Assembly (NCBI GenBank): GCA_903930485.1
Contig: CAIYYO010000298.1
Coordinates: 1 to 5,731 of the forward strand
Direction of reading: 5' to 3'
Source of the DNA: Methanobacteriota archaeon
GTDB lineage: Archaea; Altiarchaeota; Altiarchaeia; IMC4; QMZM01
Length of the DNA: 5,731 nucleotides
This document shows positions 1 to 4,673 of the stretch, in pieces (position 1 is the first letter of the stretch; every line of letters starts with the position of its first letter). Both the position numbers and the translations under genes were made by a program. Below the pieces are notes generated by a model. The model saw only the letters and a program-made list of their open reading frames with translations. It was not told where the DNA came from and ran no database searches.

Positions 1-228
1 CATGCTTTGGATCATGCCTGCGAGTCCCATGAAGTGGTCAGCGTGCATGTGCGTGATGAAGACGTTGTCTATTCTCATGAAGTTTATGCCGGCCATCCTC
101 ATTTGTCTCTGGGTTCCTTCGCCGCAGTCGTAGAGGGAGTATTCGCCCATGTAGTCGAGGAATACTGCCGGCAGGTTCCGTTTTTCGGTCGGTATGGCGC
201 CTGCGGTCCCCAGGAACACTATCTCCAT
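1..228 (-). CDS. rnz: Ribonuclease Z (tRNA 3' endonuclease), N-terminal part, cut by window edge
   Basis: On the minus strand an open frame starts at an ATG at 228-226 and runs off the window at position 1, giving 76 codons. The start reads MEIVFLGTAGAIPT, the usual first strand and loop of RNase Z. DCGEGTQRQM follows at residues 34-43, and the metallo-beta-lactamase zinc motif THMHADH at residues 59-65 (His60, His62, Asp64, His65). The CGEGTQ and HxHxDH pair is characteristic of RNase Z, the cytoplasmic zinc enzyme that cuts precursor tRNA just after the discriminator base. Archaeal members are usually about 300 residues, so roughly three quarters of the gene lies outside, including the later metal ligands and the exosite arm. 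It is transcribed divergently from the HAD gene. There is no Shine-Dalgarno sequence, and a TATA box about 25 bases upstream fits a leaderless message. Other MBL-fold hydrolases are possible but less likely. Confidence 0.93.
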   Translation of the reverse strand, partial: MEIVFLGTAGAIPTEKRNLPAVFLDYMGEYSLYDCGEGTQRQMRMAGINFMRIDNVFITHMHADHFMGLAGMIQSM

Positions 229-245
229 GTTTAATTCTGGGTTTA

Positions 246-258
246 CGTTCTTATATCC
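246..258 (-). promoter_or_regulatory. TATA-like promoter of ribonuclease Z
   Basis: Read on the minus strand this is GGATATAAGAACG, a TATA-like element centred near 252. The usual archaeal spacing of about 25 bases puts transcription start within a base or two of the ATG at 228, so the message is probably leaderless. The spacing is the main support; there is no experimental evidence. Confidence 0.5.
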
Positions 259-270
259 GCGCTCTCCTTG

Positions 271-281
271 TTTTTAAATAA
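271..281 (+). promoter_or_regulatory. TATA-like promoter of the HAD gene
   Basis: TTTTTAAATAA is the most AT-rich element in the 84-base divergent gap. Its centre near 276 predicts a start near 302 and a leader of about 11 bases before the ATG at 313. The element is close to palindromic (TTTAAA core), so it could also be read on the minus strand, although the 246-258 box is better placed for RNase Z. The rest of the gap shows no operator repeat that I can see. Confidence 0.5.
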
Positions 282-312
282 CCGAACGACGTAAATAAGT
301 TATTGAAGGCTT

Positions 313-1341
313 ATGGACATAAAGAAGGCGAACATAATGGTATGGGACATCGACGGAGTTCTGGTATACGTCAGGGAATCCTATCGCGAGGCTATCGTGG
401 AAAGCGTCCAGTATTATTTCTCGGAATTGATGGGCCTCAAGCTCTCTGAAAACCTGTTGTCGGTCGAAGACACCCAAAAGTTCAAAACTGTGGAAGGCTT
501 CAACGACGACTGGAAAGTCGCCTACGCATTCGTCCTGTGCCTTCTCGCCAAAGCCGCTTCCCAGAACCCTGGAATGTTTTCCGTAAATACCGGTTCAGGC
601 GACCTGAAGGCAAAAGCAACGGCGCTGGAAACGCTCGGTCAGGCAGTGACGAATAAGGACCTTAGATTAGACTACGAAAAAATAGCCCGCGAGATAGCGG
701 TTTCCGGCACCGGTCTAGACGGCGCCGAGAAAGCGCTCGCGAAGCTCTATGGTCTGGAATCCTTGGAGACTGCGAAAAGATTCTGGCATACCGACCTCGT
801 CAAAAGGGTTTTCCAGGAAATGTACCTCGGAAAAGTCCTTTACAGGGAAAAGTACGGCGAGGATCCCATGTTCTTAAAAGGCCTCGGCCTGATAAGGAAC
901 GAGCGGCCGCTCGTCAGCCTGAAGACCTTCGAGAAACTCGCGGAAAGATTCCGGATGGGAGTCGCCACCGGCCGGGACAGGTTCGAGGCCGAGTACTCGC
1001 TTAAGGAGTACGGATTCGATCGCTTCATCCCCGAGGAATTCATCGTCGCGGCAGAGGACGTCTTGCACGGGAAGCCTGATCCTGAGTCCCTTCTCGAATG
1101 CAGGAAGCGGGTCGCGTTGAAGTACGGTCTTCCGGCGGATTCTCAAGCGGTTTATGTCGGTGATTCCGTTGACGACGTAAGGGCTTCCAAGAAGGCCGGT
1201 TTTTTCTCGGTCGCCTGCCTGACTGCTTCCTCAGGGTTGCAGGAACGCTCAAGACTCGTCAAGGAATTCCGGGGGCTTAAATGCGATCTCGTGCTTGAGA
1301 GCGCGGATAAGCTGTCGCATCTTGTCGATTTCGTCAACTAG
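313..1341 (+). CDS. HAD-superfamily hydrolase (subfamily IA-like phosphatase), substrate unknown
   Basis: This 342-residue protein has no signal peptide and is expected in the cytoplasm. All four HAD motifs are present: motif I WDIDGVLV with Asp12 (nucleophile) and Asp14 (acid/base); motif II VATGR with Thr219; motif III HGKPDP with Lys254; motif IV YVGDSVDD with Asp284 and Asp287/288 for magnesium. The family transfers phosphoryl groups through an aspartyl-phosphate intermediate, and most subfamily IA members are small-molecule phosphatases. RESYREAI after motif I and GFNDDW at residues 62-67 resemble a hypothetical HAD-IA subfamily I know from archaea and cyanobacteria, matched from memory. 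Motifs I and II are about 200 residues apart, so the helical cap is much larger than in phosphoglycolate phosphatase. An in-frame TGA at 304-306 rules out an earlier start; Met9 is possible but less likely. The gene ends 12 bases before the Cys-rich surface protein, suggesting co-transcription. Confidence 0.87.
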   Translation: MDIKKANIMVWDIDGVLVYVRESYREAIVESVQYYFSELMGLKLSENLLSVEDTQKFKTVEGFNDDWKVAYAFVLCLLAKAASQNPGMFSVNTGSGDLKAKATALETLGQAVTNKDLRLDYEKIAREIAVSGTGLDGAEKALAKLYGLESLETAKRFWHTDLVKRVFQEMYLGKVLYREKYGEDPMFLKGLGLIRNERPLVSLKTFEKLAERFRMGVATGRDRFEAEYSLKEYGFDRFIPEEFIVAAEDVLHGKPDPESLLECRKRVALKYGLPADSQAVYVGDSVDDVRASKKAGFFSVACLTASSGLQERSRLVKEFRGLKCDLVLESADKLSHLVDFVN

Positions 1342-1353
1342 CGTCTGTTTAAC

Positions 1354-2868
1354 ATGAAAGAAACGCCCGTTATTATCTTTCTGCTTTTCATTTCCACTCT
1401 GTTGCTTACAGGCTCGAACCAGACCGCCGAAAAGATTAATTTCAACGCTACGGTAACGAGGATAGTGCCTGTCCTGAACATCTCCCTCGACAAGCCGGTC
1501 TCGAATGTTTCACTGACTGAGGGGGAGGAATTCATCCTGATGGGGTCTGTGACGTGCAGTGTGGCTCCCTGCGGGGACGTGCAGCTTTTTCCGCAGTATT
1601 GCACCGGGTATAATTGTACTCCACGCGATAAAATATCTGGCAGCGCCAGCGGCGATCTCTACATGCGTCTCGGAGACCTGCCGAAGGAATGCCTCAACAT
1701 GCCGGAAAAGATTTCCCGGAAGACGGATCGTGAGGTAATTGGACGTGATTATCCAAGTATTTGCTCTGCCAACTGGACTATTCGGGTGAAGCATGTGGGG
1801 GTCTACAGGATAAATCTTGCCTCTTATTCGAACAAGGTCGCAGAGGTTGACTCGAAGATTCGCAACGTCAGCGTCAGGGGCTGCGGCGACGGGATATGCG
1901 GCCCGAACGAGTCGTACACAAGCTGTCCTGGCGACTGCTGCCTTAGGGATTGCACCGGGAACGACGGGGTATGCCATAGTTTCTGCAACGGCTTCAACAA
2001 CTGCATCTTCTCTCCCGGCTGCGACGCCAAGCCGGGCAATTCGTCGTTCTGCGTCTCTCCGCATTCTTTCATCAAGTGCTGCAAGAATAACGTGACCTCG
2101 TGCAGTCTTGGAGAATACTGCCTGGACGCATCCTGCCGGAACTGTTCGCGGATATGCGACGGAAAATGCTCGTCTCCGGCGTGCTATTCCACGGATCCCG
2201 ACTGTGACATAGACGGCAACGCCCTTGTCGGCTGTTGCGGGAACGGCATTTTGGAAAAAGGCGAGGAATGCGAGCCCGGAAGGTCCGACGGCAAGTGCCC
2301 TGAAACATGCACCAGCAAATGCGTCTGCCCGGTCCCTACAACTACTTCGACCACAAAGCCCGTTCGCGAAACAATGCCCGAGGTTACGGTCACAGAAATG
2401 CCCGAGCCCACGACCGTCTTCGAGACTGTTTCGTTTCCTGAAACCTCGTCGACCATAGAAGAGACTTCCACCGGTGTCTGGGAAGAGACCACGAGCACGA
2501 CGGCCGTGGAAAATAAATCGTCGGGAGGGGGTCCTTCCAAGGATCAGATATCTGGTTATCTCGTTTATCTCATTCCCGTGTTGCTTGTCCTGGCGGTGGT
2601 CGCCGGCTCGGGTTTATTTATCTACAGGAAGAAGAGCAGGGAGAAGCTTTCAAAAGAATTTCTGAGGATTTCCGGGAACGAGGACCTTTTAGCGAGATCG
2701 GTCGAGAAGGCCAAGCAGGACTACAATTCCCGGAAGATTAGCATTGATGACGCGAGCCGGATGATTTTGGCGTACGAACAGGACCTTGCCGTGCAGAGGA
2801 AGGCGAAAGAGGATGTGTTGCGGAAGCTGGGCGGCAAGGAGCCCGTCCACGTAGGCAAAAAACCGTGA
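1354..2868 (+). CDS. Cys-rich single-pass surface protein with cytoplasmic helical tail
   Basis: The protein has 504 residues. An N-terminal signal peptide (about 1-20) is followed by a probable beta-sandwich region (about 28-175), a dense cysteine region (177-325), a Thr/Ser/Glu/Pro stalk (about 328-390), a Gly hinge, one membrane helix (about 401-424) with RKK on its inner side, and a charged cytoplasmic tail (425-504). It therefore looks like a type I, receptor-shaped protein. I count 34 cysteines, all extracellular and even in number, as expected for disulfides. CGDGIC...SCPGDC at 177-195 and CGNGILEKGEEC at 295-306 resemble short disulfide repeats of bacterial and archaeal surface proteins, the latter like the Myxococcus Cys-rich repeat. 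DCDIDG within 283-288 resembles a calcium loop. There are twelve N-X-S/T sequons. The tail matches that of the next surface protein. No promoter or Shine-Dalgarno site is visible in the 12-base gap upstream, so it is probably expressed from the HAD promoter. Ligand and function are unknown. Confidence 0.88.
   Translation: MKETPVIIFLLFISTLLLTGSNQTAEKINFNATVTRIVPVLNISLDKPVSNVSLTEGEEFILMGSVTCSVAPCGDVQLFPQYCTGYNCTPRDKISGSASGDLYMRLGDLPKECLNMPEKISRKTDREVIGRDYPSICSANWTIRVKHVGVYRINLASYSNKVAEVDSKIRNVSVRGCGDGICGPNESYTSCPGDCCLRDCTGNDGVCHSFCNGFNNCIFSPGCDAKPGNSSFCVSPHSFIKCCKNNVTSCSLGEYCLDASCRNCSRICDGKCSSPACYSTDPDCDIDGNALVGCCGNGILEKGEECEPGRSDGKCPETCTSKCVCPVPTTTSTTKPVRETMPEVTVTEMPEPTTVFETVSFPETSSTIEETSTGVWEETTSTTAVENKSSGGGPSKDQISGYLVYLIPVLLVLAVVAGSGLFIYRKKSREKLSKEFLRISGNEDLLARSVEKAKQDYNSRKISIDDASRMILAYEQDLAVQRKAKEDVLRKLGGKEPVHVGKKP
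2716..2832 (+). other. Shared cytoplasmic module, copy 1 (in the Cys-rich protein)
   Basis: Residues 455-493 of the Cys-rich protein. The landmarks are Q-D-Y-x-x-R-K-I-S-x-D-D-A, then L-x-Y-E, R, and a closing L-x-x-L-G. It aligns without gaps to residues 476-514 of the 565-residue protein with 14 identities in 39. The pattern suggests two helices separated by a short turn at RKIS. It resembles, loosely, SHOCT-like short C-terminal helical modules, but I cannot assign it to a named family. Confidence 0.7.
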
Positions 2869-2870
2869 TC

Positions 2871-2882
2871 TGTATAAGTATT
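2871..2882 (+). promoter_or_regulatory. TATA-like promoter of the PKD/Ig-like surface protein
   Basis: GTATAAGTATTT lies in the 43-base gap, with its centre near 2877. The expected start is near 2903, leaving a leader of about 9 bases before the ATG at 2912. No Shine-Dalgarno sequence is present (ATTAGATTATC precedes the ATG), which supports a near-leaderless message started here rather than translation within a longer operon message. Confidence 0.5.
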
Positions 2883-2911
2883 TTACAGACCTTGCACTTA
2901 ATTAGATTATC

Positions 2912-4609
2912 ATGGAAGGTTCGGGCAGGTTTTATAAAGAGGTCTTTTTGGTTTTTTGTATCGCCTTCTTGGCGTTTCCATGTCAAGCGCAGGACGGGCT
3001 TGCAGCCGATGCAGGGGGGCCCTATACCGGGAGCGTCGGGCAGGACATAGCATTCAATGGACTCAGGTCAGGGGACGCGGATAAGGTAACTTTGTATTCG
3101 TGGGATTTCGGAGACGGAGGGTCTGCTTCCGGGAGCGAAGCCGTACACAGATACCTTAAGGCGGGCTTCTATAATGTCACTCTCGAAGTGAGCGATTCCT
3201 TGGGCCGCAAAGGCAGAGACGTCACAGGGGCTTATGTAAGCCTGATGGAGCTTTCCCTTAACGCAAAAGTCTACCCTGTCCAGGATAAATACGACTACGG
3301 CGACAGTCTTATGGGGATAGACGTCATCGTCTCATATCCGGACAATAGCCCGGCAAAGAAGGCAAATGTCAGCGGCAGCCTGATGGGCGCAAGGGAAACG
3401 GAACTCGCATTCAAGGAAACCGGAGACGGGATCTATCATGCTGACCTGTCTTACCCAATTATGCGCGACGAGGGAAGCTTTTTGGAGCTCTCAGTCAAGG
3501 CCGTTGACGTACTTGGAAACAGCGGGACGATACTGAAAAGGCTCCCTGTTTCACATGAAGACCTCGGCCTCGAGTTCTATGTAAGCGAACCGCATGAAGA
3601 TGTTTTCTCGCCCGGTCAGAACGTCTCTTTCGAGGCAGGCTTCACAAACCTGAAGGGGAGGGGCATCAAACAGGAAAAAGTCTACCTGTACGATCCCTTA
3701 AGCAACAACACCTATGAATTCTCAAATGATGGAGAGTCCCATACTCTTGCCTACCGCATACCTGCAGGAATGGCAAAGAAGATCGCTCTGCAAGTCCATG
3801 GAACTGTGCTGTTGTATGATACGAACCGGACATTCGACGAGATCGTGGAAAAAAGCCTGGAGATATCAAACAACCTGAACGTGCTGTTAGTGGAGCCGGA
3901 AAAGAACACACGGCCCGCAGAAGTCACTAAAATAGCGGTTAACATAACCTATCCGGACGGCGAAGAGATAGGCGCGGACAAAGTGAAGGCCGTCATCGGC
4001 GGCAAAGCATACGTTTTGACCAGGAAAGACGGGTTATACGCGACAACTTACCTGATGGACGAAAAAGACGCCTCGATAATGATGACTGTCGAAGACCCGG
4101 AAGGAAATACCGGCGGAGTTCAGATGACGCTCGCGGCTGAAAAAACCCAGCCCTCGTACGGCATAGATTCCGGAACCCTCGGAATAATCTTCTTGCTGGG
4201 CCTTTTAAGCGCTCTTGCGATCGCGTTCCTTGCGCGCCTGCGCATCAAGAACAAGCGCATGCAAGGCCTGAAAAAAGAATACCTGGAATTAAGGGAGAGG
4301 CGCGAGGCGATGAAGAAAGTCACCAAGTCGGTGATGCAGGAATATTATACTCGGAAGATAACGGCAGAGGATGCGAAAAAGCGGATGCTTGACTATGAAA
4401 AGGAGGCGGTATTAGCGCGGGAGAAGATGAAGGGGATCCTCCACCGCCTCGGCATAAAAAAATCAGAGACCGAAGGCAGGGAGGATGCGATCGAGGCGAT
4501 AGTCGAGAAACTGGAGAACCGGGAGGATCCGGCGTCGATAAAACAGGGCTTGTCCGGCACCGGAGTGGATCCGAGGATAGTGGACGAGATCCGAAGGAGG
4601 CTTTTTTAG
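2912..4609 (+). CDS. PKD and Ig-like single-pass surface protein with long cytoplasmic tail
   Basis: The protein has 565 residues. A signal peptide (1-26, hydrophobic core 11-23, likely cut after Cys-Gln-Ala) is followed by a PKD domain (about 30-108) with the typical AGGPYTGSVGQ start, YSWDFGDG at 62-69, and HRYLKAGFYNVTLEVSD. Three beta-sandwich stretches follow (about 113-214, 218-318, 322-408); the first and third look like copies of each other. One membrane helix (about 420-443) is followed by a basic stretch, a charged helical tail (447-517) with the module shared with the Cys-rich protein, and an extra C-terminal segment (522-565) ending GVDPRIVDEIRRRLF. There are six N-glycosylation sequons outside. 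The only two cysteines are in the signal peptide, unlike its neighbours. PKD domains usually mediate protein or carbohydrate contact at the cell surface, so an adhesin or sensor is plausible but inferred. An in-frame TAG at 2903-2905 fixes the start. Confidence 0.9.
   Translation: MEGSGRFYKEVFLVFCIAFLAFPCQAQDGLAADAGGPYTGSVGQDIAFNGLRSGDADKVTLYSWDFGDGGSASGSEAVHRYLKAGFYNVTLEVSDSLGRKGRDVTGAYVSLMELSLNAKVYPVQDKYDYGDSLMGIDVIVSYPDNSPAKKANVSGSLMGARETELAFKETGDGIYHADLSYPIMRDEGSFLELSVKAVDVLGNSGTILKRLPVSHEDLGLEFYVSEPHEDVFSPGQNVSFEAGFTNLKGRGIKQEKVYLYDPLSNNTYEFSNDGESHTLAYRIPAGMAKKIALQVHGTVLLYDTNRTFDEIVEKSLEISNNLNVLLVEPEKNTRPAEVTKIAVNITYPDGEEIGADKVKAVIGGKAYVLTRKDGLYATTYLMDEKDASIMMTVEDPEGNTGGVQMTLAAEKTQPSYGIDSGTLGIIFLLGLLSALAIAFLARLRIKNKRMQGLKKEYLELRERREAMKKVTKSVMQEYYTRKITAEDAKKRMLDYEKEAVLAREKMKGILHRLGIKKSETEGREDAIEAIVEKLENREDPASIKQGLSGTGVDPRIVDEIRRRLF
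4337..4453 (+). other. Shared cytoplasmic module, copy 2 (in the PKD/Ig-like protein)
   Basis: Residues 476-514 of the 565-residue protein. It has the same landmarks as copy 1 at a constant offset of 21 residues: Q-E-Y-x-x-R-K-I-T-x-E-D-A, L-x-Y-E, R, L-x-x-L-G. It sits about 33 residues inside the membrane helix, compared with about 31 in the other protein, so its distance from the membrane is kept as well as its sequence. Confidence 0.7.
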
Positions 4610-4618
4610 CGTTTTTCT
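4601..4618 (+). terminator. T-rich archaeal-type terminator overlapping the stop codon
   Basis: CTTTTTTAGCGTTTTTCT contains a run of six T covering the last codons and stop, and a run of five T just after it. There is no clear stem-loop. Archaeal RNA polymerase can terminate at T runs alone, and a separate promoter follows before the next gene, so termination here is plausible. Confidence 0.4.
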
Positions 4619-4630
4619 CTCTCATTTATA

Positions 4631-4650
4631 CTTTTATAAGGATTTAAACC
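4631..4650 (+). promoter_or_regulatory. TATA-like promoter of the Cys-rich/PKD/CARDB protein
   Basis: Two overlapping AT boxes are present, TTTTATAAGG and GATTTAAACC. The second, centred near 4645, predicts a start near 4671, almost at the ATG at 4674 (leaderless). The first predicts a start near 4662. No Shine-Dalgarno sequence precedes the ATG. Confidence 0.5.
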
Positions 4651-4673
4651 CGCTCGTGAAAAATAGTTATGAC

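Noticed and set aside
7..234. Plus-strand open frame of 75 codons at the left edge
   Set aside because: It is antisense to the RNase Z frame, which has clear family motifs; the translation (His/Val-rich) shows no recognisable feature.
1342..1353. Separate promoter for the Cys-rich gene (GTTTAAC before the ATG)
   Set aside because: It lies directly against the start codon, far too close for a TATA box, and the region 20-40 bases upstream is coding and not AT-rich.
1510..2064. Minus-strand open frame of 184 codons inside the Cys-rich gene
   Set aside because: It is fully covered by the plus-strand gene, which has a signal peptide, cysteine modules and a membrane helix; the Ala/Arg-rich translation is typical of an antisense shadow.
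3014..3019. Run of six G at the start of the PKD domain as a phase-variable tract
   Set aside because: It is too short for confident slippage, and it encodes the conserved Gly-Gly of the PKD opening, which explains it.
4320..4625. Minus-strand open frame of 101 codons over the tail of the PKD/Ig-like gene
   Set aside because: It has a Ser/Pro-rich low-complexity translation, lies antisense to the conserved cytoplasmic module and has no own promoter or family match.
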